A stretch of DNA of 64,000 nt from Amycolatopsis sp. 2-15. GTDB lineage: Bacteria; Actinomycetota; Actinomycetes; Mycobacteriales; Pseudonocardiaceae. A program made the translations under genes and the position numbers. The DNA is taken from NCBI RefSeq assembly GCF_030285625.1, contig NZ_CP127294.1:6666001-6730000 (forward strand). Direction: 5' to 3'. Under the pieces are notes generated by a model. It was not told where the DNA came from and ran no database searches. It saw only the letters and a list, made by a program, of their open reading frames with translations. Positions 27,174 through 35,566 of the stretch are shown one piece after another (within the stretch, counting starts at the first letter, position 1; each line of letters opens with the position of its first letter).

Positions 27174-27266
27174 GCGAGATCGCCTTTGAGCCGGCTTCCG
27201 GATGGGGCGGTCGGATCGGCCGGGGGCCGATCGCACCGCCCCATCCGGAAGCCGGCGCGATCTCGC
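27174..27266. repeat. Large composite palindrome (40 paired bases)
   Basis: Three nested paired segments: outer GCGAGATCGC (27174-27183) with GCGATCTCGC (27257-27266); a perfect 22-bp arm at 27190-27211 with 27235-27256 (containing GGATGGGGCGG); and inner GATCGGCC with GGCCGATC around GGG. The left side has a 6-base bulge (CTTTGA). It lies in a 304-nt gap between divergent phosphatase and glycosyltransferase genes, so it is not a simple terminator. It resembles a REP/BIME-type intergenic repeat. Confidence 0.8.
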
Positions 27267-27270
27267 GGCG

Positions 27271-27390
27271 GGGTCGCCTTGGGGTGGGTCAGGGTGTTGC
27301 CTGTCGGGAACCTGCGGTCCGGATGGGGCGGGGTCGCCTTGAGGTGGGGCGGGGTGTTGCCTGTTGGGAACCTGCCGTTTGGGTGGCGTT
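27271..27390. repeat. 60-bp tandem repeat, two copies
   Basis: Units at 27271-27330 and 27331-27390 both begin GGGTCGCCTT and share GGGTGTTGCCTGT and GGGAACCTGC at the same offsets. The unit ends in GGATGGGGCG, which also occurs in the adjacent palindrome, so palindrome and tandem repeat look like parts of one element. It ends 42 nt before the glycosyltransferase start, so it lies in that gene's leader or promoter. I see no convincing coding potential in 27129-27432. Confidence 0.8.
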
Positions 27391-27432
27391 CCCGGGGGTG
27401 TGAGGTGGGTGTCATCGGTTTGGATCAGCCGA

Positions 27433-28674
27433 ATGACGTCCACGCAGAGCGCGGGATCTTCGTTGCGGGTCCTCGTCGTGACCGAGTCGTACCCGCCGCA
27501 GGTCAACGGGGTCGCGCACACCGCGTCGCGGGCCGCGGAGCACCTTGCGCGCCGCGGGCATTCGCCGCTGGTGGTGGCGCCGACCGCGCCGATCGCGCTG
27601 CGGACGGTCACGGTGGCCGACAGCGGGGACTCGCCGGTGGTGCGGGCACCCGCACTGTCGTGGCCGGGTTACCCCGACGTGCGCATGGCGCTGCCGACCG
27701 GCGTGGTGGGCCGCGCCATCGCCGCGCACCGGCCCGATGTCGTGCACCTGTCGAGTCCGTTGCTACTCGGCGCGCACGCCGTGCGGGCGGCCCTGAAGCG
27801 GCGGGTGCCGATCGTGGCGGTGTACGAGACGGACGTCGCCGCCTACTGCCGGTCCTACGCGCCCCGGGTGCCGGGCGGCGCGAAGTACGTGTGGCGCCGG
27901 CTGCGCGGGATCCACGGGCCGGCCGACCGCACGATCGTCTCGTCCAGCGCGTCGAAGCTGGCGCTGGAGGAGCAGGGCATCCCGCGCATCCACCTGCTCC
28001 CCCACGGCGTCGACGCCGTGCGCTTCGACCCGCGGCACCGGGATCCGGAGCTGCACCGCCGGCTCGCGCCGAACGGCGAGGTCCTCGTCGGGTACGTCGG
28101 CCGCCTGGCGCCGGACAAGCACGTCGAGCTGCTGCGCGGCGTCTGCGGCCTGCCGGGGGTGCGGGTGGTCGTCGTCGGCGACGGCCCGAACGGCCCCCGG
28201 CTCAGGGCGGCGCTGCCCGACGCGACGTTCCTGGGCATGCGCGTCGGCGACGAGCTCGCACGCATCTACGCGTCACTCGACGTCTTCGCGCACACCGGGC
28301 CCTTCGAGACCTTCGGCCTCACCGTCCAGGAGGCGATGGCCAGCGGTCTTCCGGTGGTCGCGCCCGCGGCCGGCGGCCCGCTCGACCTCGTCGAGCACGG
28401 GCGAACAGGTTTCCTCGTGCCCCCGCTCGACGAGACCGCGCTGCGCGACGCCGTCCGCCACCTCGTCGAGTCGCCCGCGCAACGCGCCGCCTTCGGCGCT
28501 GCCGCGCGGGCCTTCGCGCTCCGCCACACCTGGGAAGCCGCCGGCGACTGCCTGATCAGCCACTACCGCCAGGTCCTCGACGAACGCGCTCAGCTCGCCA
28601 CAGGTCCGGCGTTCGGGTCGAGCACTCCGCCGATGATCAGCCCGAACAGCAGCAGGCCGAGCACGATCCGGTAG
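27433..28674 (+). CDS. GT4 family glycosyltransferase (mannosyltransferase-like)
   Basis: A 413-residue GT-B-fold enzyme. The N-terminal acceptor domain starts [20 protein letters not shown]; the C-terminal donor domain has [18 protein letters not shown] and the GT4 E-x7-E motif in [15 protein letters not shown] (about 292-300). It resembles actinobacterial PimB/MgtA-type alpha-mannosyltransferases that build phosphatidylinositol mannosides or glycolipids, using GDP-mannose; donor choice is inference. ATG 27433 precedes the conserved region. Its last 28 codons overlap the convergent uppP gene by 85 nt, so its C-terminal tail is shaped by that gene's end. Confidence 0.9.
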   Translation: MTSTQSAGSSLRVLVVTESYPPQVNGVAHTASRAAEHLARRGHSPLVVAPTAPIALRTVTVADSGDSPVVRAPALSWPGYPDVRMALPTGVVGRAIAAHRPDVVHLSSPLLLGAHAVRAALKRRVPIVAVYETDVAAYCRSYAPRVPGGAKYVWRRLRGIHGPADRTIVSSSASKLALEEQGIPRIHLLPHGVDAVRFDPRHRDPELHRRLAPNGEVLVGYVGRLAPDKHVELLRGVCGLPGVRVVVVGDGPNGPRLRAALPDATFLGMRVGDELARIYASLDVFAHTGPFETFGLTVQEAMASGLPVVAPAAGGPLDLVEHGRTGFLVPPLDETALRDAVRHLVESPAQRAAFGAAARAFALRHTWEAAGDCLISHYRQVLDERAQLATGPAFGSSTPPMISPNSSRPSTIR

Positions 28675-29432
28675 ATCACGAACGGCACGAAGCTCTTGCG
28701 CTTGATGTAGGACATCAGCCACGCGATCACCACGTACCCGACGCCGAAGGCCACCAGCGTGGCCAGGATCGTGGGCCCCCACTGGGCGGTCTCGCCGTTC
28801 TTGCCGATGTCGGTGAGCTTGTACAGGCCCGAGCCGAACACGGCCGGCAGCGCCAGCAGGAACGAGTACTCCGCGGCGTCGGCGCGGGTGTAGCCCATGA
28901 GCAGGCCGGCGCTGGTAGTGCCGCCGGAGCGCGAGACGCCCGGGATCAGGGCCAGGGCTTGCGCGAAGCCGAAGCCGAGGCCGTGCGGCACGGTGAGGTG
29001 GTCGAGCGAGCGCCGCTGCGAGCCCACGCGGTCGGCGATGAGCAGGATCACGCCGAACACGATCAGCGTCGACGCGGTGATCCGCAGGTCGCGGAAGGCC
29101 TCGTCGATCTGGTCCTGCAGCAGGAGGCCGAGCACGACGATGGGGATCGAGCCGACGATGATCAGCCAGCCGAGCCGCGCGTCGGGGTCCTGGCGCCAGC
29201 TGCGGCGGTAGAGCGAGAAGAACCAGGCCTGCAGGATGCGGCCGATCTTCTTCCCGAAGTACAGGATCACCGCGAGCTCGGTGCCGATCTGCGTCACGGC
29301 CGTGAACGCCGCGCCCGGGTCGTCCCAGCCGACGAGCGCGGCCACGATCCGCAGGTGCGCGCTGGAGGAGATGGGCAGGAACTCCGTGAGCCCCTGCACC
29401 AGCCCCAGCACCAGTGCTTCGAACCACCCCAT
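28590..29432 (-). CDS. uppP: Undecaprenyl-diphosphate phosphatase
   Basis: A 280-residue polytopic membrane enzyme that recycles the lipid carrier for peptidoglycan by removing a phosphate from undecaprenyl diphosphate; loss sensitises cells to bacitracin. Both signature motifs are present: [16 protein letters not shown] near the N-terminus and [18 protein letters not shown] in the second half. ATG 29432 overlaps the stop of the upstream F420 oxidoreductase by one base (TGATG). The 3' end overlaps the convergent glycosyltransferase by 85 nt. Confidence 0.96.
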   Translation of the reverse strand: MGWFEALVLGLVQGLTEFLPISSSAHLRIVAALVGWDDPGAAFTAVTQIGTELAVILYFGKKIGRILQAWFFSLYRRSWRQDPDARLGWLIIVGSIPIVVLGLLLQDQIDEAFRDLRITASTLIVFGVILLIADRVGSQRRSLDHLTVPHGLGFGFAQALALIPGVSRSGGTTSAGLLMGYTRADAAEYSFLLALPAVFGSGLYKLTDIGKNGETAQWGPTILATLVAFGVGYVVIAWLMSYIKRKSFVPFVIYRIVLGLLLFGLIIGGVLDPNAGPVAS

Positions 29433-30469
29433 CAGGCCACTCCCGCCAGCTCGATCGCTTCCACGGCGGTCCGCAGGGCCGCCTCGAATCCCGCAGACTC
29501 CCCGTACGGAGTCACGGACAACGTAGTCACGCCCGCCTTCGCGAACTCCGCCATGCGCTCGGCGATCCGCTCCCGCGGGCCGAGCAGCGACGTCGCGTCG
29601 AGGAACTCCAGCGGCACGGCCGCCTGAGCCCCCTCGTAGTCGCGGGCGAGGTAGCGCTCCTGAACCTCGGCCGCCTCCGCCTCGAACCCCATCCGCACGG
29701 CGAGGCGGTTGTAGAAGTTCTGCTTCCGGCTGCCCATCCCGCCCACGTAGAGGGCGGCGTGGGCGCGCACGGCGTCGGCGCACTCGCGCCAGTCGTCGCC
29801 GACCACGAGCGGCACCGACGGGGCGATGTCGAACCCGTCGAGTGAACGCCCGGCCGCTTCGGCGCCGGCGCGGATGTGCGACAGCTGCTCGCCGGCGTGC
29901 TCGGGCGAGAAGAACACCGGCAGCCAGCCGTCGGCCATCTCACCGGTGAGCTCGAGGTTCTTCGGCCCGATCGCGGCGAGGTACACCGGCACCTGCTTGC
30001 GCTCGGGCCGGAAGGTCAGGCCCAGCGCGAGCCCGGGCCCGTCGGGCAGCGGCAGCTCGAAGTGCTCGCCGCTGAACCGCACGCGGCGCCGCGACTGCAC
30101 GGCCCGGACGATCTCGACGTACTCGCGGGTGCGGCCCACCGGGTCGGCGAACCGCACGCCGTGCCAGCCCTCCGACACCTGCGGGCCCGAGACACCCAGG
30201 CCGAGCCGGAAGCGCCCTCCCGAGAGCGTGTCGAGCGTGGCGGCGGTCATGCCCGTCATCGCCGGCGTCCGCGCCGGGATCTGCAGCACGGCACTGCCGA
30301 CGTCGATCCGCGCAGTCCGCGCGGCGATCCAGGTGAGCATCGTCACGGCGTCGGAGCCGTAGGCCTCGGCCGCCCACACCACCGAGTACCCGAGTTCGTC
30401 CGCTTTCCCGGCCAGGGCCAGGTTCGCGGAGTTGTCCCCGGTGCCCCAGTAACCGAGGTTGAGTCCCAT
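29432..30469 (-). CDS. LLM class F420-dependent oxidoreductase
   Basis: A 345-residue luciferase-like TIM-barrel protein. It begins [13 protein letters not shown] and has [33 protein letters not shown] with [14 protein letters not shown] and [18 protein letters not shown], the pattern of actinobacterial F420-dependent oxidoreductases. It should bind reduced F420 or FMN and reduce an unknown substrate in the cytosol. I use ATG 30469, where the family starts. Its stop is fused to the uppP start, so the two are co-translated. Confidence 0.93.
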   Translation of the reverse strand: MGLNLGYWGTGDNSANLALAGKADELGYSVVWAAEAYGSDAVTMLTWIAARTARIDVGSAVLQIPARTPAMTGMTAATLDTLSGGRFRLGLGVSGPQVSEGWHGVRFADPVGRTREYVEIVRAVQSRRRVRFSGEHFELPLPDGPGLALGLTFRPERKQVPVYLAAIGPKNLELTGEMADGWLPVFFSPEHAGEQLSHIRAGAEAAGRSLDGFDIAPSVPLVVGDDWRECADAVRAHAALYVGGMGSRKQNFYNRLAVRMGFEAEAAEVQERYLARDYEGAQAAVPLEFLDATSLLGPRERIAERMAEFAKAGVTTLSVTPYGESAGFEAALRTAVEAIELAGVA

Positions 30470-30598
30470 TCGCACGGCCGGAAACGTACCGAGAGCACGA
30501 CTCGCGCCGTGCCCTGGGTGCACCGACAGGGTGGCCGGCCGCGACACGGCGTCACCTTGGTCAAGTTCGGGCCGGGCCGACGGCTAGGCTCGGTGGTC

Positions 30599-31567
30599 GT
30601 GGAAAAGCGACAGCTCGGCCGGTCGGGACTGCGGGTCTCGCGCCTGGCGCTCGGCACGATGACGTGGGGCGGCGACACCGACGCCGAGGAGGCGGCCAGC
30701 CAGCTCGTCGCGTTCGTCGACGCCGGCGGCACCCTCGTGGACACCGCGGACATCTACGCCGAGGGCGAGGCCGAACGAGTGCTCGGGAGCCTGCTGGGCG
30801 ACCTCGTGCCCCGCGACGACGTGGTGGTGGCCACGAAGGCCGTCGCGCGGCGCACCGAAGGCCCCTTCGGCGGTGGGGCTTCCCGGGGCGCGCTGCTGAG
30901 CGCGCTCGACGGCTCGCTGCGCCGGCTCGGCACCGACCACCTCGACCTGTGGCAGCTGCACGCGTGGGACGCGGGTGTGCCGATCGAGGAGACCCTCTCG
31001 GCCCTGGAGTACGCGGTGACCAGCGGGAAGGTCCGCTACGTCGGCGTCTCCAACTACGCGGGCTGGCAGCTCGCCACGGCTGCCTCGCACGCGAGCGCGG
31101 TGGCGCCGATCGTGTCCTGCCAGTACGAATACTCGCTGCTGGAGCGCGGGGTCGACCGCGAAGCCGCGCCGGCCGCGCTGCACCACGGCGTCGGGCTGCT
31201 GCCCTGGGCGCCGCTGGGCCGCGGCGTGCTGACCGGTAAGTACCGCACCGGCACGCCGGCCGACTCGCGTGGCGCGTCCAGCGAGTTCGCCGGGTACGTG
31301 GAGCACCACCGCACGGACCGCGCGGCGCGGATCGTGCAGGCCGTGGCCACGGCCGCCGACGGGCTCGGCACCTCGCCGCTGGTCGTCGCGCTGGCCTGGG
31401 TGCGCGACCGGCCGGGGGTGGTGGCGCCGGTCGTCGGCGCCCGCGACACCGGCCAGCTGACGGGTTCGCTGGCGGCGGAGGAGCTCACGCTCCCGCCCGC
31501 GATCCGCAGCGCGCTCGACGACGTGAGCTGCGTTGAGGTGGGCTACCCCGAGCGGGGACCGAAATGA
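30599..31567 (+). CDS. Aldo/keto reductase
   Basis: A 322-residue NADPH-dependent AKR. GRSGLRVSRLALGTMTWGG opens the barrel. Catalytic Asp and Tyr lie in LVDTADIYAEGEAERVLG, Lys in VVVATKAV and His in DLWQLHAWD; the last position is usually HRxD, here HAWD. The cofactor region is GVSNYAGWQL and VAPVVGARDTGQL. Start GTG 30599 (GTG 30593 is possible). It diverges from the F420 oxidoreductase. Substrate unknown. Confidence 0.93.
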   Translation: MEKRQLGRSGLRVSRLALGTMTWGGDTDAEEAASQLVAFVDAGGTLVDTADIYAEGEAERVLGSLLGDLVPRDDVVVATKAVARRTEGPFGGGASRGALLSALDGSLRRLGTDHLDLWQLHAWDAGVPIEETLSALEYAVTSGKVRYVGVSNYAGWQLATAASHASAVAPIVSCQYEYSLLERGVDREAAPAALHHGVGLLPWAPLGRGVLTGKYRTGTPADSRGASSEFAGYVEHHRTDRAARIVQAVATAADGLGTSPLVVALAWVRDRPGVVAPVVGARDTGQLTGSLAAEELTLPPAIRSALDDVSCVEVGYPERGPK

Positions 31568-31665
31568 GACGCAGGTGTCTGTTGGATGACGCACACGTGA
31601 CGGCACGGGAATCGTGGGGGATGCTGGTGAGGACACCTCGCCGAGGGACAACTGGAGGCTTCAAG

Positions 31666-32682
31666 GTGCGTCGGCTCACCGCCGCGTCGCGGATCGCGAT
31701 TCCGCTGGTCGGTGCCCTCGCGCTCTCGGCCTGCTCGGCGTCGGGCCAGGACAACACCGACTCCCTGCAGGTGGTGGCGAACCCGGTGGCCGTGAAGCCG
31801 GCGGTCTCCCCCGCCGTCACGACCAAGCCCTCCGGCCAGGTGCTCGCGACGCCCGCCGTGTCGGCGATGGCGACCGACGAGAAGACCCGCACCCTGGCGG
31901 TCGCGGTCACGCAGCCGCCGTCGATTCTCGTCTACGACCTCGACTCGCTGAGCACCCCCCGGGCCACCGTCCCCCTGCCCGCGCCGGCCGAATCGCTGAC
32001 GACCTCCGGCGGCCAGGCGATCGCGAGCATCCCGACCAAGGGCGAGCTCGCCAAGATCGCGCTGCCCGGCGGGCAGCTGACCACGCAACCGGTGGCGGGA
32101 CAGCCGACCGCCGGTGTGGCCGACGGGCCCGACACGATCGTGGCCGTGCGCGACCGAAAGGCCGTGGAGGTCCTGGCCCACGGCGCGGTCACCAAGACCA
32201 TCACCGGCCAGCTCTACAGTGCCGACGACGTCGTGGACACCGGGCAGGGCGTGGTCGTGCTCGACCGCCTGCGCACCGCGGTGTTCAGCGTCGACGTGAA
32301 CGCGGGGACGATGGGCGAGGGCCTGCGCGCCGGCGACGGCGCCGCCAACGCCACCAGCGACTCCTACGGGCGCGTGCTGGTCACCGACGCCCGCGCGGGC
32401 GCGCTGCTCGCGTTTTCCGTCGGCCCGCTGATCCTGCGGCAGCGCTACCCGGTGCCGGGCGGGATCTACGGCATCGCCTACGACCACCAGCGCAACCTGG
32501 CCTGGGTCACCCTGACCGGGCAGAACCAAGTGGTGGGCTTTGACGTCCGTGGCGGCGAGCCCACCGAGAAGTACCGATTCCCGACCGTGCGCCAGCCGAA
32601 CTCGGTGAGCGTCGACGACCGGAGCGGCCGAGTGCTCGTCGGCTCGGCCGCAGGAGAAGGGACCCAGGTGATCCAGCCATGA
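31666..32682 (+). CDS. Lipoprotein with a predicted beta-propeller domain
   Basis: A 338-residue lipoprotein. The N-terminus has a lipobox (GALALSACSAS, Cys23 as the acylated residue), so it should be anchored outside the membrane. The rest consists of repeating short strands (ILVYDLDSLSTPRATVPLP, IYGIAYDHQRNLAWVTLTGQ, SVDDRSGRVLVGSAAGEG) like YncE/NHL-type beta-propellers. I chose GTG 31666, which follows GGAGG by 7 nt; an in-frame ATG lies at 31621. The DUF5703 gene starts within its stop (ATGA). Function unknown, perhaps binding or scaffold. Confidence 0.87.
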   Translation: MRRLTAASRIAIPLVGALALSACSASGQDNTDSLQVVANPVAVKPAVSPAVTTKPSGQVLATPAVSAMATDEKTRTLAVAVTQPPSILVYDLDSLSTPRATVPLPAPAESLTTSGGQAIASIPTKGELAKIALPGGQLTTQPVAGQPTAGVADGPDTIVAVRDRKAVEVLAHGAVTKTITGQLYSADDVVDTGQGVVVLDRLRTAVFSVDVNAGTMGEGLRAGDGAANATSDSYGRVLVTDARAGALLAFSVGPLILRQRYPVPGGIYGIAYDHQRNLAWVTLTGQNQVVGFDVRGGEPTEKYRFPTVRQPNSVSVDDRSGRVLVGSAAGEGTQVIQP

Positions 32683-32903
32683 CGACGGTCGACGAGGCGG
32701 TGGTCGAAGGGGATTGGGAGTACCGCCGCCTGCGCCTGCCCCCGGGTGTGTCCCGGCGCGCGGCGGCGATCCAGCTCTCGATCCACGCCGAGTTCGCCGG
32801 CTGGGAGCTGCGCACAGTGCGGCTCTACGCCGACGGCACCCGGCGGGTCTGGTTGCGGCGCAAGCGCACCGCCGCCGACCGCCTGCCCGGGCTCGCCACG
32901 TAA
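32679..32903 (+). CDS. DUF5703 family protein
   Basis: A 74-residue protein matching, from memory, the actinobacterial DUF5703 pattern: WEYRRLRLPPGVSRRAAAIQ then HAEFAGWELRTVRLYADGTRRVWLRRKR. It is basic at the C-terminus and has no membrane segment. Its ATG overlaps the lipoprotein stop by 4 nt, so the pair is translationally coupled; this pairing suggests a shared but unknown role. Confidence 0.85.
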   Translation: MTTVDEAVVEGDWEYRRLRLPPGVSRRAAAIQLSIHAEFAGWELRTVRLYADGTRRVWLRRKRTAADRLPGLAT

Positions 32904-33071
32904 AGCAGCCGGACTGGCCCGGGTTCGGCTGAGTGCGGCGTGCGTGGGCTGCCGGGATCTTGCCGCCACCAATTCCGGCAACTCCACGGATGGCATCGCG
33001 CGGACCCGTGAATCCGTGGCCGACACGGTGGCCCGCGCCGGTACAGGCGACCTCGGACGCCAGCAGTTCTC

Positions 33072-33228
33072 GTTCCCTGGCACCGACGAAGCTGTTGCTC
33101 ACGATGCCGGTTCGACAGCGCGGCCGCAGCCTGCGGGCGTCCTCCGCGAGACCGAGCCCAGCCTCCCACCGCCGGTCGACACCGAGGTCCGGCGCGATCT
33201 CCAGCACGTCACCGATGTCGAACACCAC
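33072..33228 (-). pseudogene. Truncated HAD-superfamily hydrolase remnant
   Basis: In the 380-nt gap after the DUF5703 gene, the minus strand encodes VVFDIGDVLEIAPDLGVDRRWEAGLGLA followed directly by RPRCRTGIVSNSFVGARERE. The first matches HAD motif I (FDIGGVLE-type) and the second the motif II region (SNS). About 70 residues of cap domain that should separate them are missing, and motif III is absent. GTG 33228 could have been the start. The rest of 32904-33071 has no recognisable gene. A decayed gene with at least one internal deletion is the simplest reading. Confidence 0.6.
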
Positions 33229-33283
33229 CGCGAATCACCTTGGTCACGGAGCTACCGACCGACTGGCGAACCCGGGGCCCGGC

Positions 33284-34030
33284 TCAGGCGGTGAGCCGCC
33301 CGAGCCACTCCTGCCAGCTCCGCTCGTCGCCGGCCTCGGTCGAGAACACGTGGTGGCAGGCGATGAGCGGGCCGCGGAAGCCCTGCAGGAAGCAGTACAG
33401 CGCGTCGGACGTGCGTACGCCCACCGTCTTCGGGTTCACGGCGTACACGACGCCTTCGACGGCCCGGCCCGCCAGCTCGACGCGCACGCGGTCGCCCTCC
33501 CCGGGCCGGCCCGGCAGCCCCAGCTCGGCGCCGAGCGCCGCCCACAGCCGGTCCCAGTCGGACACCGGCGGGCCGAAAACCGTGACCGGCGTAGCCGTGC
33601 GGCCGGCGAAGTACGTGACGTACTCGGCGAGGTTGCGGAAGAACAGCGCGCCGCCGGCGGCCATCGCCTCGAACTCGTCCGCCCAGTCGTCGCCGGGCAG
33701 GAACCCGCTGGTGACGGCGCGGAGCACCGAGCTGCCGCCGTCGCGGCCCTCGATCAGGAACTCGTAAGCGACCCGCCGCCCGTCGGGCTCGGTCTCCGTG
33801 CCGTACCCGAGCCGCTCCAGCGGATCCCACGCGGTGATCGCCAGCTCCGGCTCGTAATCCGCGAACGAACCGCGCACGACACCGCCGAGGCCACCTGCGA
33901 CCTCGTTGCGGCCCATGTACCACGAGTCGATTCCGGGTCCGCTCGCGATCGCCGCCCAGATCTGTTCCGGGGTGGCGGCCACCTCGGCCGACTCCGAGAG
34001 CTCGAACTCTTTCCCGGTGAACTCCGCCAC
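33284..34030 (-). CDS. SRPBCC family protein (AHSA1/START-like)
   Basis: A 248-residue protein with the Bet v1-like hydrophobic-cavity fold. The AHSA1-type opening is KEFELSESAEVAATPEQIWAAIASGPGIDSWY, followed by AWDPLERLGYGTETEPDGRRVAYEFLIEGRDGGSSVLRAVTSGF and DEFEAMAAGGALFFRNLAEYVTYF. A second half (VTVFGPPVSDWDRLWAALGAELGL) is an extension seen in some actinobacterial members. It starts at GTG 34030, one base after the stop of the upstream winged-helix gene. ArsR/AHSA1 gene pairs of this kind are common; the regulator probably controls both. Confidence 0.9.
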   Translation of the reverse strand: MAEFTGKEFELSESAEVAATPEQIWAAIASGPGIDSWYMGRNEVAGGLGGVVRGSFADYEPELAITAWDPLERLGYGTETEPDGRRVAYEFLIEGRDGGSSVLRAVTSGFLPGDDWADEFEAMAAGGALFFRNLAEYVTYFAGRTATPVTVFGPPVSDWDRLWAALGAELGLPGRPGEGDRVRVELAGRAVEGVVYAVNPKTVGVRTSDALYCFLQGFRGPLIACHHVFSTEAGDERSWQEWLGRLTA

Positions 34031-34031
34031 C

Positions 34032-34622
34032 TCAGGCCTCCTCGTCCGGCACGCTGGGGTGCACGGCCACGACCACGCGGTGCGCGCGCCCGTTCTCCGC
34101 TCCCTCGTCGTGGTACTTCCCCACCAGGGTCGTCACGGCCACCGCGAGTTCCTCGGCGAACGCGGCCCGGTCCGCCGCCGAGGCGAAGCGCACCTCGCCG
34201 TCGAGCGCGAACGTCGCGACGCGCTTGCGCGCCTTGGCGGCACCCGTGATCAGGATCCCGACGTCGCGCACCAGCCGGCCCGCCACGGCGAGCAGCCAGC
34301 GCGCCGACAGCCGGTCGGGCGACTGCGCCGGGTCCGGCTGCACCGCCGCCAGCGCCGACGGCGAGATGACGTAGGACGCCGCGGTCGCGCGCATCATGCG
34401 CTCGGTGACGTTGCCCTTGCGCCGCTCTTCCACCAGCTCCACCAGCCCGTGCTTCTCCAGCGCGCGCAGGTGGTAGTTGACCTTCTGGCGGGGCAGGTCG
34501 ACGCGGGCCGCGAGCATGGTCGCCGACGCCGGCTCCGCCAGCTCGGCCAGCAGCCGGGCGCGGACCGGGTCGAGTGACACCTCGGCCGCGGCCGCGTCCT
34601 CGATCACCGCAACGGGAAACAT
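34032..34622 (-). CDS. Winged helix-turn-helix (ArsR-like) transcriptional regulator
   Basis: A 196-residue regulator. The DNA-binding domain is LDPVRARLLAELAEPASATMLAARVDLPRQKVNYHLRALEKHGLVELVEERRKGNVTERMMRA, with a helical C-terminal domain. ATG 34622 precedes the domain. A -35-like TTGACA (minus strand) lies 30 nt upstream, so it may have its own promoter. It is followed within one base by the SRPBCC gene, its likely partner. Confidence 0.88.
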   Translation of the reverse strand: MFPVAVIEDAAAAEVSLDPVRARLLAELAEPASATMLAARVDLPRQKVNYHLRALEKHGLVELVEERRKGNVTERMMRATAASYVISPSALAAVQPDPAQSPDRLSARWLLAVAGRLVRDVGILITGAAKARKRVATFALDGEVRFASAADRAAFAEELAVAVTTLVGKYHDEGAENGRAHRVVVAVHPSVPDEEA

Positions 34623-34653
34623 GCGCCCATCGTGCTTCCGAAAAATGAAGTTG

Positions 34654-35548
34654 TCAAGAATCACGATATTGTCGGTACACCTCGCGCACCTGCGCCACGA
34701 TCCGCGGCAGCACCTGGGCGGCGGCCTCCAACGGCACGACGTGCCCGACACCCGGCAGCACCACGGCCGTGCCGTGTTCGAGACCGCCGACGAGGTGCTC
34801 GACGTCCGCGGCCGCCACTATCCGGTCCCGCTCCCCCACGATCGCAGTGACGGGCAAGGAACCCACGCGCGCCAGGGCCGCTTCGCGCGCGTACGCGTCG
34901 AGGGCCGGGCGGAACACCGCGACGGTGTGCGGCCAGTTGCGCCGGATCATCGTCACGGTCAGCTCCACGAGCTCCGGATCCGGGTCGTCGCCGAAGAGCC
35001 ACCAGCGCAGGCCCGCGCTCACCGCGCGGCTCGTGTGCTCACGCACCAGCCCGAGGAACTTGGCGCCCAGCACCAGTTCCAGGTCCTGCGCCAGCATCCC
35101 GAGCGCGCCCGGCCACGCCGCCGAAGCCTCCGTGGCGAGCCGCCCGGACGACGTCGCGAGCAGCACCAGCCCGGCCACGCGCGCGGCGAACAGCTCGGGA
35201 TGGCGTTGCGTGAGCGACATGATCGCGAGCCCGCCCATGTCGTGGCCCACCAGCACCACGCGACCCTCGGGCACCGCGCGTGCCAAGACTTTCGGCCAGG
35301 TCGTCGCCCAGCTGAGCCATGGTCGCGGTGCCGCGACCGGTGCGGCCGGACTTGCCGTGGCCGCGGTGGTCGTAGCCGACGACCGACAGCGGCTCGTCCA
35401 CCGCCTCCGGCAGCAGCGGCGCGATCCGGCCCCAGCTGCTCCGGTCGAGCGCGTAACCGTGCAGCAGCACCACGGTCACACCGGCCGACGGGTCACCCCA
35501 GCGCACCAGGTGCAGGGGTGTCCCGTCGGCGAGCGTGAACGCGGGCAA
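34654..35548 (-). pseudogene. Alpha/beta hydrolase interrupted by a +1 frameshift
   Basis: Two overlapping minus-strand frames form one hydrolase. The first part runs from TTG 35548: FTLADGTPLHLVRWGDP, VVLLHGYALDRSSW, VVGYDHRGHGKSGRTGRG to QLGDDLAESLG. The second has EGRVVLVGHDMGGLAIM to VLPGVGHVVPLEAA. Removing one base from the AAA run (35290-35292 on the plus strand) restores a continuous frame (about 297 codons). The nucleophile elbow reads GHDMGG, an aspartate in place of the usual serine, as in epoxide hydrolases and haloalkane dehalogenases. Either a real frameshift or a homopolymer sequencing error. Confidence 0.82.
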
Positions 35549-35566
35549 CGCGGTCGTTTCCGGCGC

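Noticed and set aside
27129..27432. Long proline/arginine-rich reading frames across the palindrome and tandem repeat
   Set aside because: They are by-products of GC-rich repeats, lack family-like sequence and have no ribosome site.
24207..29627. 1,806-codon plus-strand open frame across the M3 peptidase region
   Set aside because: It is antisense or out of frame to several well-supported genes and has compositional rather than family-like sequence.
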